From positions 1 through 64,000 of the forward strand of contig CAZBIC010000002.1 in NCBI GenBank assembly GCA_964491875.1: a DNA stretch of 64,000 nucleotides, read 5' to 3'. Within the stretch, counting starts at the first letter, position 1. Each line of letters starts with the position of its first letter. Position numbers and translations under genes: made by a program. Below, piece by piece: positions 44,662 through 53,386 of the stretch. Source of the stretch: JADJPG01 sp964491875 (GTDB lineage: Bacteria; Verrucomicrobiota; Verrucomicrobiia; Limisphaerales; JADJPG01). Under the pieces are notes generated by a model that worked only from the letters and a program-made list of their open reading frames with translations, ran no database searches and was not told the DNA's origin.

Positions 44662-46061
44662 ACCGCGCCTTTGATTCCATTTCGCGTCGTGCGTTCCTCG
44701 GTCGTTCCGCCGGCGGCCTCGGCGCGCTCGCGCTGGCGCAGTTGCTCGGGCCGCAGCTCGCGTTCGGATCGAATCCGCCGAAGCCCGGTCATCATCGCCC
44801 GCGCGCAAAGGCGATCATCAGCCTCTTCCAGCACGGCGGACCGAGCCAGATGGATTTGTTCGACTGCAAGCCGGCGCTGAACAAGTGGAGCGGCAAGCCG
44901 TATCCGGGTGGCGACCTCGAAGTGCATTTCGACAAGCAGGCTGGCAACGTCCTCGGCGCACCGTACGCCTTTCATCCGCGAGGCCAGTGCGGGATGGAAC
45001 TTTCTGAACTGTTGCCGCACACGGGATCGATCGCGGACGAAATCACGCTCGTGCGTTCGATGACGACCGGCTCGGTCGATCACGAGTCCGCGCTGCGTAT
45101 CATTCACACCGGACGTTTTCTGGCCGGGCTGCCGACGCTCGGGTCGTGGGTGCTCTACGGGCTCGGTTCTGAGAACGAGAATCTGCCGGCGTATGTCGTG
45201 CTCGGCGATCCGGGTGGATTGCCGGTTGATGGCGAGCGCAACTGGTCGTCGGGCTTTCTGCCGGCAATTTATCAAGGCACGCCGTTCCGCAGCGGAGACT
45301 CACCTGTCTTCAATCTGCAAACGCCCGCGCACATTCCGCCGCAAGCGCGCGCGAACCAGCTCGGTTTGTTGAAGGCGCTGAATCAGCGTCACGCCGCGCG
45401 TTTTCCTGAGAACACGGAGCTGACCGCGCGCATCGCAAACTTCGAGACGGCCGCGCGCATGCAGACGGCGGTGCCCGAGGCGCTCGATTTGTCAGGCGAA
45501 TCCGAGGCGACGAAGAAGCTCTACGGGCTCGACAAGCCGGAGACGGAGGAATACGGCCGGCGCTGTCTGCTGGCGCGGCGGCTCGTCGAGCGCGGTGTGC
45601 GTTACGTGCAGTTGTTCCTCAGCGGCCAGCCGTGGGACACGCACGATAAAAACGCCGAGCGCTTGAAGGGATTGTGCGCGAAGACGGATCAACCGAGCGC
45701 CGCACTGGTGCGGGATCTCAAGGCGCGCGGATTACTCGATTCCACCGTCGTCCTCTGGACCGGTGAGTTTGGTCGACTTCCCATTTCGCAAGGCAAGGAC
45801 GGACGCGATCACAATCGCCATGCGTTCTCGCTGTGGGCGGCTGGCGGCGGATTCAAGAAGGGCTACGTCCACGGCGCGACGGACGAGTTCGGCTACAAGT
45901 CCGTGCAGGACGTGGTGAGTGTGCATGACTTCCATGCAACGTTGCTGCACACGATGGGCGTGGATCATCGCGCGCTGCATTTTCCGCATGAAGGCCGCGA
46001 GGCGAGCCTGACGGATTCCGAAGTTACCGGCGCGAACATCGTGCCCGCGCTGCTGGTGTAG
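44658..46061 (+). CDS. DUF1501 family protein with Tat signal
   Basis: A 467-residue protein from ATG 44658, sharing ATGA with the preceding stop. The N-terminus SRRAFLGRSAGGLGALAL is a twin-arginine export signal. The body is a DUF1501 alkaline-phosphatase-superfamily fold: AIISLFQHGGPSQMDLFDCK, LVRSMTTGSVDHESAL, WDTHDKN, VVLWTGEFGRLPISQGKDGRDHN, and HATLLHTMGVDH. The H and D residues are placed as metal ligands. It is exported folded, as expected for a Tat substrate with a metal centre. It is co-transcribed with the DUF1549/1553 protein, its usual genomic partner. The substrate is unknown. Confidence 0.93.
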   Translation: MNRAFDSISRRAFLGRSAGGLGALALAQLLGPQLAFGSNPPKPGHHRPRAKAIISLFQHGGPSQMDLFDCKPALNKWSGKPYPGGDLEVHFDKQAGNVLGAPYAFHPRGQCGMELSELLPHTGSIADEITLVRSMTTGSVDHESALRIIHTGRFLAGLPTLGSWVLYGLGSENENLPAYVVLGDPGGLPVDGERNWSSGFLPAIYQGTPFRSGDSPVFNLQTPAHIPPQARANQLGLLKALNQRHAARFPENTELTARIANFETAARMQTAVPEALDLSGESEATKKLYGLDKPETEEYGRRCLLARRLVERGVRYVQLFLSGQPWDTHDKNAERLKGLCAKTDQPSAALVRDLKARGLLDSTVVLWTGEFGRLPISQGKDGRDHNRHAFSLWAAGGGFKKGYVHGATDEFGYKSVQDVVSVHDFHATLLHTMGVDHRALHFPHEGREASLTDSEVTGANIVPALLV

Positions 46062-46194
46062 CGACAGCCGTCGTGCGCATCGCCGCCGAGGTGACCAAGT
46101 GAAATCGAAATACCGAAGCTCACAAGGTCCGCCTCCTCACGTCGGCGGCTACGATGGGTGGGAGTTGTTAACGGCGGCGTTCAGCCGTCCCGTT

Positions 46195-46208
46195 TTGATC
46201 TGAGTCAA
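46195..46208. promoter_or_regulatory. FNR/NnrR-type binding site upstream of nirK
   Basis: TTGATCTGAGTCAA fits TTGA-N6-TCAA exactly and TTGAT-N4-ATCAA with one mismatch. It lies 137 bases before the nirK start. Anaerobic or nitric-oxide-responsive CRP/FNR-family regulators commonly control nirK through such sites. Confidence 0.6.
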
Positions 46209-46251
46209 GGAATCAATCGTCCCACAAACTGCGGAGCCATCCGCGAGAGAC

Positions 46252-46265
46252 CTGACTTGGGTCAA
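46252..46265. promoter_or_regulatory. Second, degenerate FNR/NnrR-like site upstream of nirK
   Basis: CTGACTTGGGTCAA is TTGA-N6-TCAG on the other strand, one base from the TTGA-N6-TCAA pattern. It is 80 bases before the nirK start. A -10-like TATTCT occurs at 46279-46284. Confidence 0.4.
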
Positions 46266-46344
46266 GGCCGACCGAGGGTATTCTGGCGATTCTCATGTCA
46301 GAAATGGGGCTGCCAGATCGGCGGACCCGAAACCAAAACGAAAC

Positions 46345-47874
46345 ATGAAGCCAAACCAAATCCTCCGCCGGTTCCTCCTCGTGGGAATGCTCTGCGCGTT
46401 CCCTGCGCTCGTCCGCGCAGCCGAAGCCCCAGTGACCGCCACCAAGCCGAAGCCCGTGGACACCACGGTTCAGGGCGAGGAGAAGGCGGTTCTCACGCAG
46501 GCGCCGTTCGTGCCGCCGCCTATCAAGCGCACGCATGCGACGAAGGTGGTGGTGAACCTGGAGGTCGTCGAAGCAACCAAGCGTCTCGCAGACGGCGTCG
46601 AGTATGTGTTCTGGACGTTCGGCGGCGAAGTGCCAGGGAGTTTCATCCGTATCCGCGAGGGCGACCTCGTGGAGTTTCACTTGTTGAATCATCCGTCGAG
46701 CAAGATGCCGCACAACATCGATCTCCACGCGGTGACCGGGCCGGGTGGCGGCGCGGCGTCATCTTTCACGGCACCGGGACACAAGTCGGTGTTCTCGTTC
46801 AAGGCGATCAATCCGGGGCTCTACGTTTATCACTGCGCGACGGCACCGGTCGGAATGCACGTGGCGAATGGCATGTATGGCTTGATCCTGGTTGAGCCGA
46901 AGGCAGGGCTGCCGCCGGTGGACCGCGAGTATTACGTGATGCAAGGCGAGTTCTACACCGCGGGTCGCTTCGGCGAGGAAGGATTGCAACCGTTCGATCA
47001 GCGCAAGGCGGAGGACGAACGTCCCGGTTACGTGGTGTTCAACGGCGCGGTGGGATCGCTGGTCGGCGACCGGGCCGTGAAGGCGAAGGTTGGCGAGAAA
47101 GTCCGGCTCTTCGTCGGTAACGGCGGACCGAACCTCGTTTCATCGTTCCATGTGATCGGCGAGATCTTTGACAAGGTCTATGCGGAGGGCGGAATCAAGG
47201 TCTCGCAGGAACAGGTGCAGACCACGATCATTCCGGCCGGCGGATCGGCCATCGTGGAGTTTGGAGTGGAAGTGCCGGGCACGTATATCCTCGTCGATCA
47301 CTCGCTCTTCCGAGCGTTCAACAAAGGCGCCATCGGCATGCTCAAGGTGGAAGGCCCCGAGAATCTGCTCGTTTATTCCGGCAAGGAAGTGGACGCGGTC
47401 TACCTCGGCAGCGCGGCGGAGGGCGGCAGCGAGATTGGACGTCGGATCGTGGAACTCGAAGCGGCTCGCGCAGCGGCAATCAAGGCGGACGAGAAGATCT
47501 CCGGGTTGTCGAAGGACATTCAGGTTGCGCGCGGCAAGCAGGTCTTCATGCAAACCTGCTTCGTGTGTCACCAAACCGAAGGCCAAGGCATCCCGGGCCA
47601 AATTCCGCCGCTGGCGAAGTCGGATTATCTGATGAGCGACAAGGATCGATCCATTCGCGCCGTGTTGCAGGGTCTGAGCGGAGAGATCGAAGTGAACGGC
47701 AAGAAGTACAACGGAATCATGACGCCGCTGAACAACTTGTCCGACTTTGAAGTGGCCAACGTGCTCACCTACGTCCGCAACAGCTTCGGCAACAGCGGCG
47801 ACGCGGTAAGCCCGGACGAAGTGAAGCGTGTCCGCGCCGAACTGCCTCCGCCGACTGCGAACAAGTTCGAGTAA
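46345..47874 (+). CDS. nirK: Copper nitrite reductase fused to C-terminal cytochrome c
   Basis: A 509-residue periplasmic enzyme reducing nitrite to nitric oxide. A signal peptide ends near VRAAEA. Two cupredoxin domains (about 55-350) carry every expected ligand: type 1 copper H123, C164, H172, M177; type 2 copper H128, H163, H319; catalytic D126 and H269. After a helical linker rich in Ala, Glu and Lys, residues about 390-490 form a class I cytochrome c with C405-F-V-C408-H409 and a probable distal Met in NGIMTPL. The heme domain can deliver electrons directly to the type 1 copper, as in the Ralstonia pickettii three-domain enzymes. It heads a nirK-nirV-sco unit with FNR-like sites upstream. 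Confidence 0.96.
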   Translation: MKPNQILRRFLLVGMLCAFPALVRAAEAPVTATKPKPVDTTVQGEEKAVLTQAPFVPPPIKRTHATKVVVNLEVVEATKRLADGVEYVFWTFGGEVPGSFIRIREGDLVEFHLLNHPSSKMPHNIDLHAVTGPGGGAASSFTAPGHKSVFSFKAINPGLYVYHCATAPVGMHVANGMYGLILVEPKAGLPPVDREYYVMQGEFYTAGRFGEEGLQPFDQRKAEDERPGYVVFNGAVGSLVGDRAVKAKVGEKVRLFVGNGGPNLVSSFHVIGEIFDKVYAEGGIKVSQEQVQTTIIPAGGSAIVEFGVEVPGTYILVDHSLFRAFNKGAIGMLKVEGPENLLVYSGKEVDAVYLGSAAEGGSEIGRRIVELEAARAAAIKADEKISGLSKDIQVARGKQVFMQTCFVCHQTEGQGIPGQIPPLAKSDYLMSDKDRSIRAVLQGLSGEIEVNGKKYNGIMTPLNNLSDFEVANVLTYVRNSFGNSGDAVSPDEVKRVRAELPPPTANKFE

Positions 47875-47892
47875 CACAAAAGGATACCGACC

Positions 47893-48690
47893 ATGAAACT
47901 GTGGGTGTGCATCCTGATGTTGGCGGTGGTGACCGGCCGGATTGTTTCCGGTGCGGAAGCGACCACGACATCGGAGACACCCGCGGGCATGGTGGTGGTT
48001 CCAGCTGGAGAGCATCGCCCGCTCTTCGCGCTGCCGAACGAACCAAAGACGATTCCGGTCGCCCGCTTCGCCCTCGATAGACTTCCGGTAACGAACGGGG
48101 ATTTACTCGAGTTCGTGCGCGCGAACCCGCGCTGGCGTCGCTCGGCAGTGAAACGGCTCTTTGCCGACGCGAATTATCTCAAGCATTGGGCCGGCGATCT
48201 GGAGCTGAGCGAGGCCGCGCGCACGAATCAGCCGGTGGTGTGGGTGTCGTGGTTCGCGGCGAAAGCCTTCGCGCAGTGGAAAGGCAAGCGGCTACCGACC
48301 GTGGCGGAGTGGGAATACGCAGCGGCAGCAAGCCCGCGTCGGCCCGACGGCGAGAACGACGTGGAGTTCCAACGTGCGTTGCGGCACTGGTACTCTACGC
48401 CCGCGCCCGCAGAGCTTCCGCGTGTCGGTGCCGGGCTGCCGAATTGTCACGGTCTGTTCGATCTGCACGGCCTCGTCTGGGAGTGGACCTCAGACTTTAA
48501 CAGCGCGATCGTCACCGGCGACGCCCGTGGTGACACGGGGCTTGACCGGCAACTCTTCTGCGGCGCCGGTTCGGCGGGCGCGAAGGATACCGGCAACTTT
48601 CCCGCCTTCATGCGTTACGGATTTCGCAGCAGCCTGAAGGCGCCCTACACCGTCCACAATCTCGGCTTTCGCTGCGCCAAGGATTTATGA
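47893..48690 (+). CDS. nirV: NirV, formylglycine-generating-enzyme-like protein
   Basis: A 265-residue exported protein (signal MKLWVCILMLAVVTGRIVSGAEA) with an SUMF1/FGE-sulfatase fold: GMVVVPAGEHRPLF, LDRLPVTNGDLLEFV, VVWVSWFAAKAFAQWKGKRLPTVAEWEYAA, GLVWEWTSDF, and final NLGFRCAKD. It starts 18 bases after nirK with AAAGGA upstream and shares ATGA with the sco gene. The position matches nirV, known beside nirK in several denitrifiers with undefined function. The pair of active-site cysteines of true FGE is not in its usual place: the corresponding stretch reads FPAFMRYGFRSS. Formylglycine synthesis is therefore unlikely. Confidence 0.88.
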   Translation: MKLWVCILMLAVVTGRIVSGAEATTTSETPAGMVVVPAGEHRPLFALPNEPKTIPVARFALDRLPVTNGDLLEFVRANPRWRRSAVKRLFADANYLKHWAGDLELSEAARTNQPVVWVSWFAAKAFAQWKGKRLPTVAEWEYAAAASPRRPDGENDVEFQRALRHWYSTPAPAELPRVGAGLPNCHGLFDLHGLVWEWTSDFNSAIVTGDARGDTGLDRQLFCGAGSAGAKDTGNFPAFMRYGFRSSLKAPYTVHNLGFRCAKDL

Positions 48691-49325
48691 CTGCGCTCTT
48701 TTCCACAACACGTTCGCGGCTGGCCGCGACGTCCATCGTAGTGGCTTTCGGCCTGACCTCGTGTGCGACGACTTCTCCAGATTCTCGAGAGAAGCCGCCG
48801 TGCTGCCGCGAGATCAAGCACAGCGCGCCCGTTCCGGATCAATCCCTCTACCAGCTCGATTCGCAGTGGACCTCGGACCAGGGCCGCGTCATCCGTCTCG
48901 GGAACCTGCAAGGTCAGCCGCAGGTGATTGCGATGGTTTTCACGTCGTGCGAGTTCGCGTGTCCGATCATCGTGAACGACATGAAACGCATCGCGGAGGC
49001 GTTACCGTCGGAGATTAAGGGCAAGGTGAACTTCACGCTCATCTCGTTCGATCACGAGCGCGACACTCCGGAGAAGCTGCTCGCGTTCCGGAAGCGCATG
49101 GGATTGCCGATGTCCAACTGGACGTTGCTACGGGGCGAGGCGGACGATGTCCGTGAACTAGCCGCGTTGCTTGGGGTGAACTACCGCAAAGACGCGCGCG
49201 GGCAATATGCGCACTCGAACATCATCACGGTGCTCAATACCCAGGGCGAGATCGTGGCGCAGGAATCGGGATTGAACATCCGGACGGAGGGAATCGTGGA
49301 GAAGATTACCGCCGTGGCGAAGTGA
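48687..49325 (+). CDS. SCO1/SenC-type copper chaperone lipoprotein
   Basis: A 212-residue protein with a lipoprotein signal (VVAFGLTSC, lipidation Cys about 26) and a thioredoxin-like SCO domain. Copper ligands are C88 and C92 in TSCEFACP and H176 in YAHSNIITVL. SCO proteins deliver copper to CuA of cytochrome oxidase. Translationally coupled here behind nirK and nirV, it most likely loads copper into the nitrite reductase. A second CC pair in the mature N-terminus (PPCCRE) could bind additional metal. Confidence 0.93.
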   Translation: MTALFSTTRSRLAATSIVVAFGLTSCATTSPDSREKPPCCREIKHSAPVPDQSLYQLDSQWTSDQGRVIRLGNLQGQPQVIAMVFTSCEFACPIIVNDMKRIAEALPSEIKGKVNFTLISFDHERDTPEKLLAFRKRMGLPMSNWTLLRGEADDVRELAALLGVNYRKDARGQYAHSNIITVLNTQGEIVAQESGLNIRTEGIVEKITAVAK

Positions 49326-49346
49326 ACGACTCGCGCGCGGAACAGT

Positions 49347-49808
49347 TCACAACACCCGGATCGGATCGCCAACGCGCAGCACGCCTTCCGTGAGGATTTG
49401 CGCTCGCAAGCCGCCGCGGTGGACCAGTCCCTTCAGCGCTTCCGGGAACGATATCTTCGCAAGGTAATTGCACGGCTCACACAGACGGATGCCGAGGATG
49501 CGCACATCGCCGAGGAGGAACTCGCGTCCGACGAGGTCGTTCAGAGCAATTCCTTCCGTAACGATGTTGCGACGCGCGGAAGCGGTGTTGAACGGCAGGC
49601 CAGATTCCTTCGCGAAATGTTCGATCTGTTCCCGCTCGATCAGCGTCAGCTCGAAGTCCGGCTTCTGCGAGGTGGGCGAGAACGTGCCGGTGCCTATGAA
49701 GTAGCGATCGCCCTCGAGTCCAGAACCGGGCACCGCGCGGACGGCTTCGACGGACTTCATTGGTTCAGTCGGTAAGGTGGCGATCTGGATTTGGTGGATG
49801 TGCGGCAT
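49347..49808 (-). CDS. MOSC domain protein
   Basis: A 153-residue stand-alone MOSC domain: PMKSVEAVRAVPGSGLEGDRYF, then ELTLIEREQIEHF, RRNIVTEGIALNDLVGREFLLGDV, and LCEPCNYL, which carries the conserved metal/sulfur-binding Cys. MOSC proteins are linked to molybdenum-cofactor sulfur handling. It converges with the nitrite-reductase unit and is probably not part of that operon. No Moco enzyme is nearby. Confidence 0.9.
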   Translation of the reverse strand: MPHIHQIQIATLPTEPMKSVEAVRAVPGSGLEGDRYFIGTGTFSPTSQKPDFELTLIEREQIEHFAKESGLPFNTASARRNIVTEGIALNDLVGREFLLGDVRILGIRLCEPCNYLAKISFPEALKGLVHRGGLRAQILTEGVLRVGDPIRVL

Positions 49809-50067
49809 GGGACTTTATTTGGCGTGAGGCGTTGTTTGAACGAGCATTTGCTTCAATCGCCGACCCTAGGAGCTTACCTAGGGATTCTGAGGAGCGAAGT
49901 TTCTTCTTGAGGCTGCATCCATCGAGTTGCAACACAGGCGACAGCCGAAGGTTCCTCGTGTGGGCTAATGTTTCAGAACGTTGCCTGTAACCTTTCTACC
50001 CGAAAGGACAAGTAACCAGTAGCCGACAAGTTCGGCCACAGGCAGTTCACAACCAAAAAACCAAACC

Positions 50068-51705
50068 ATGAACCTCACCAAAACCATCATCCCGGCAGTG
50101 CTCTGTGGAGGAGCGATGCTCATCGGTCACACCACGATCACGTCAGGCGCACCGTTCGACATCGAGTTGACGCCCATCGGGACGCATACCAATGGGCCAC
50201 CCTACAACACCAGCGCCGCCGAGATTGTGGCGCACGAACCAGCCACGCAGCGGCTTTTTGTGGTGAACGCCCAAGGCATACGGATTGACGTCCTCGATAT
50301 TCAGGATCCGACCGATCCGACAAAGCTCGGTGAGCTCGACATGTCGCCTTACGGAGCTGTGGTGAACAGCGTCGCCGCCCGCAACGGCGTGCTCGCGGTA
50401 GCGGTGGAAGCCAGTGTGAAAACGAACCCGGGCAAGGTCGTCTTCTTCGACGTGGATTTAAACCTCACGGGCGTGGTGACGGTGGGAGCGCTGCCCGACA
50501 TGCTGGTCTTCACGCCCAATGGCCGTTACGTCCTGGTTGCCAATGAAGGTGAGCCGAACACCTATGGCGACTTCGGCAGTGAGACCAACGGGCCTAGCGT
50601 CGATCCCGAAGGCAGCGTGAGCATCATCGACCTCGATTGGGGACCGGACCACGCCACCGTCCGCACTGCGAACTTCAGGGCCTTCAACGGCATGGCGCTG
50701 GATCCCAGCATCCGCATCTACGGCCCCAACGCCAGCGTCGCGCAAGACCTCGAGCCCGAATACATCACCATCTCTGCGGATTCCAAGACCGCCTGGGTGA
50801 CATGCCAGGAGAACAACGCCATCGCGACCGTCGACATCAAGAGCGCGCGTGTGACGAAGCTGACCGGGCTCGGCTTCAAGAACCATTCGCTCCCGAGCAA
50901 CGGTCTTGATGCGAGCGATCAAGATGGCGGCATCAATATCGCGAATTGGCCGCTCTCCGGCGTCTACATGCCGGACACCATCGCCTCCTACAAGGCTGGC
51001 GGCCAGACCTTCCTCGTCATGGCCAACGAAGGCGATACGCGTGTCTGGCCTGGCTACAACGAAGAAGTTCGCATCAGCTCGCTAACCCTGGACCCGACCA
51101 TGTTTCCGAACGCCGCCGAGCTTCAGTTGAGCAACAATCTCGGGCGCCTGACCATCACCAAGGCGAACCTCGACTCCGATGGTGACGGTGACGTGGACGT
51201 GCTCTATTCGTTGGGTGGACGTTCCTTCTCCATTCGTACGACGACTGGCGCGCTGGTCTTCGACAGCGGCGATCACTTCGAGCAGCTCACCGCCTTCGTC
51301 AATCCGACAAACTTCAACGCCAGCCACACGGCCAATACGCGTGATTCGCGCAGCACGTCCAAAGGACCGGAGCCGGAAGGGCTGGTCATCGGCAAGGCCT
51401 ATGGACGCGCGCTGGCCTTCATCGGCTTCGAGCGCGTCGGCGGCATTGCGGTCTATGATATTACCAATCCCTACGCTCCGGAATTCGTCGACTACCTCAA
51501 CTTCCGGAACTTCGCCAACCCGTTCAACTTCGCGACGGCGGGCGACCTTGGGCCGGAAGGTCTGACGTTCATCCACGCCGACGACAGCCCGAACTACAAG
51601 CCTCTGCTCGTCGTGGCCAACGAGATCAGCGGCAGCACGACGGTCTTTGAGCTCAACCGCGTCGGCAGCAAGTATCCCAAGGGCAAAGGCCAGCCCAAGA
51701 AGTGA
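50068..51705 (+). CDS. Choice-of-anchor I family beta-propeller surface protein
   Basis: A 545-residue exported protein (signal MNLTKTIIPAVLCGGAMLIG). WD-like beta-propeller blades are evident: RLFVVNAQGIRIDVLDIQDP, NGRYVLVANEGEPNTYGDFG, PEYITISADSKTAWVTCQENNAIA, FLVMANEGDTRVW and GVALAF-like blade FIGFERVGGIAVYDITNP. EGEPN and DGDGD look like calcium or turn motifs. The fold matches the choice-of-anchor I domain found in many secreted proteins. No catalytic residues are obvious and the role is unknown. The C-terminus is a lysine-rich tail with no sorting signal that I recognise. Confidence 0.88.
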   Translation: MNLTKTIIPAVLCGGAMLIGHTTITSGAPFDIELTPIGTHTNGPPYNTSAAEIVAHEPATQRLFVVNAQGIRIDVLDIQDPTDPTKLGELDMSPYGAVVNSVAARNGVLAVAVEASVKTNPGKVVFFDVDLNLTGVVTVGALPDMLVFTPNGRYVLVANEGEPNTYGDFGSETNGPSVDPEGSVSIIDLDWGPDHATVRTANFRAFNGMALDPSIRIYGPNASVAQDLEPEYITISADSKTAWVTCQENNAIATVDIKSARVTKLTGLGFKNHSLPSNGLDASDQDGGINIANWPLSGVYMPDTIASYKAGGQTFLVMANEGDTRVWPGYNEEVRISSLTLDPTMFPNAAELQLSNNLGRLTITKANLDSDGDGDVDVLYSLGGRSFSIRTTTGALVFDSGDHFEQLTAFVNPTNFNASHTANTRDSRSTSKGPEPEGLVIGKAYGRALAFIGFERVGGIAVYDITNPYAPEFVDYLNFRNFANPFNFATAGDLGPEGLTFIHADDSPNYKPLLVVANEISGSTTVFELNRVGSKYPKGKGQPKK

Positions 51706-51737
51706 ACGGAGTCATTCACCGAGCGGCGTAATCATTC

Positions 51738-51785
51738 AGAGGGCCCACGACGTCTGGACGAGACTATCGAGGGTCCTCTTTCTTG
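51738..51785 (+). terminator. Probable rho-independent terminator after the propeller gene
   Basis: AGAGGGCCC (51738-51746) pairs with GGGTCCTCT (51771-51779) with one G-U, and is followed by TTTCTTG. The loop is long (24 bases) and contains a CGTC/GACG mini-stem. Confidence 0.5.
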
Positions 51786-52068
51786 TGTTCGTTCGCTGCT
51801 TGCCGCTCCATTTACATCGCTTTGCGGGCCCCATCCGGCCCGCCAAGTGTGTGTCGGAGGAGCGCAAAGAAGAAGCTGCAGTTTGCGGGACGACGGGATC
51901 GCTCTGGAGTTGCTCAGTAGAAGGAGCACGGTGAATCGGTGTTTCGCGAATCTGCGGCGCGCCGGTCTTTCAACACCCCTGGCATTTATCTTACTTCAAT
52001 TCGAACGCCAAAGGGTAATGCATGCGGGGAGGTCACAAATCATTAGGAGGCGACCACGTGTTTGAAAG
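51786..52068. other. Gene-free stretch between the propeller gene and tRNA-Ser
   Basis: No convincing gene or structured element. I looked for a duplicated piece of the tRNA, as an attachment-site remnant, and did not see one. Confidence 0.4.
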
Positions 52069-52157
52069 TGGCGGAGAGAGAGGGATTCGAACCCTCGGTG
52101 GGTTTTAGCCACGCACGCTTTCCAGGCGTGTGCCTTAAACCACTCAGCCATCTCTCC
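52069..52157 (-). tRNA. tRNA-Ser (anticodon GGA), CCA encoded
   Basis: On the minus strand the gene starts GGAGAGATGGCTGAGTGGT and ends in the complementary TCTCTCC, discriminator G and an encoded CCA. The anticodon loop CTGGAAA gives GGA, which reads UCC/UCU serine codons. A long variable arm and a GGTTCGAATC T-loop are present, as expected for a class II tRNA-Ser. The gene is intact. Its 5' end lies 80 bases from the integrase ATG. Confidence 0.95.
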
Positions 52158-52202
52158 AACCGTTACAAGTTAGATACTTGCAGATTGAACGTCGCAGCCG
52201 AT

Positions 52203-52231
52203 TTGACAATTTGATACCACGATATGATACT
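52203..52231 (+). promoter_or_regulatory. Sigma-70-like promoter of the integrase
   Basis: TTGACA (52203-52208), a 17-base spacer and GATACT (52226-52231). Transcription would begin very near ATG 52238, implying either a leaderless message or use of ATG 52262. Confidence 0.4.
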
Positions 52232-52237
52232 GATTGT

Positions 52238-53386
52238 ATGCAAGAGGGCAAATCAGAATCAATGCCGCTTTGGCAAAAGACACCAGTATCAAATTTGGTG
52301 CGTTACGTACCATCGGGGATGTTATTTGCACGAGTCCGAGTCAAGGGCAAGCTCATTCGCCGTTCGCTCAAAACTAAAGGACTTTCCGTTGCCAAATTGC
52401 GCCTTGCTGATTTGGAAAAGGCTGAACGTCAATTGGCGGAACATGCAACCGCCTATTCAGACGGCAAGATGATTTTTAAGGATGCTTTGGTCATCTATCG
52501 CCAAAGACTGCATGGCGATGCTTCATTGAAGCTGCGAACAAAAGCCCATCGAGAGGAGCGCATCAGCGCCCTTCTGAAAACCTGGACGAGCTTGGAGAAA
52601 ACGGACGTGCGGAAGATTACCAAGCAGGACTGTCTCGCTTGGGCCGCCGGCTACACAACCAGCGCGGTGAACTTCAACAAGACCGTCCAGACGCTGCGGT
52701 CGATTTTGGAAATCGCCATTGAAGCGGGCGTTCGCTATGATAATCCCGCGCGCTTCATCAAAACGATGAAGGTACGCCAGAAGCCGCTTCAATTGCCCAG
52801 CCGTGCCAAATTCCATGAACTGGTGCAAAGCGTGCGCAAGGTTAACAGACGGTTCAGCAATGACGCAGCCGATCTGATCGAATTCCTGGCCTTCGGCGGC
52901 TACCGCAAGAGCGAAGCTGAAAACATTCGGTGGTCGGACTGCGATTTTGAACGCGGTGAGATTCTTGTGCGCGGTGATGACGAAACGGGAACAAAGAATT
53001 GGACAGTTCGCATGGTTCCAATGATCCCCGAAATGCGTCGGCTGCTGGAACGGCTCCGGGCGGAACGAACGAATGAATCACCTGGCACCATAATGTGCGT
53101 AGCTGAATGCAATGGCTCTCTAGCGAACGCTTGCCTCAGGCTTGGCATTCCGCGAATCACTCATCACGACTTGCGACATCTGTTTGCTACAACCTGCATC
53201 GAGTCGGGCGTTGACATTCCGACGGTTAGTCGGTGGCTGGGCCATAAAGATGGTGGCGCGCTGGCGATGAAGGTTTACGGCCATCTTCGGGATCAGCACA
53301 GCGCAAACATGGCGCAACGCGTCTCGTTTGAGACGGCGCCACAGACCAACAGCGCTGCGAGCTTGCATGGAACGGAAGTCGCCTGA
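52238..53386 (+). CDS. Tyrosine recombinase / phage-type integrase
   Basis: A 382-residue protein from ATG 52238; the frame opens at TTG 52178, and ATG 52262 is also possible. The N-terminal SAM-like core-binding domain (about 65-175) is followed by the catalytic domain with R223 (GGYRKSEAENIRW), H310-D-L-R313 (ITHHDLRHLFAT), H336 (WLGHKDGG) and nucleophile Y347 (KVYGHL). All the catalytic residues I expect are present, so it should be active in integration and excision. It lies beside tRNA-Ser, the probable attachment site. Confidence 0.94.
   Translation: MQEGKSESMPLWQKTPVSNLVRYVPSGMLFARVRVKGKLIRRSLKTKGLSVAKLRLADLEKAERQLAEHATAYSDGKMIFKDALVIYRQRLHGDASLKLRTKAHREERISALLKTWTSLEKTDVRKITKQDCLAWAAGYTTSAVNFNKTVQTLRSILEIAIEAGVRYDNPARFIKTMKVRQKPLQLPSRAKFHELVQSVRKVNRRFSNDAADLIEFLAFGGYRKSEAENIRWSDCDFERGEILVRGDDETGTKNWTVRMVPMIPEMRRLLERLRAERTNESPGTIMCVAECNGSLANACLRLGIPRITHHDLRHLFATTCIESGVDIPTVSRWLGHKDGGALAMKVYGHLRDQHSANMAQRVSFETAPQTNSAASLHGTEVA

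Noticed and set aside
46129..46188. Short GC stems (CCGCC/GGCGG and ACGGC/GCCGT) after the DUF1501 gene
   Set aside because: Five-base stems without a proper T-run are too weak to call a terminator.
47893..48690. Calling NirV the formylglycine-generating enzyme for the sulfatase
   Set aside because: The catalytic cysteine pair appears absent, and the gene belongs to the nirK unit, far from the sulfatase.
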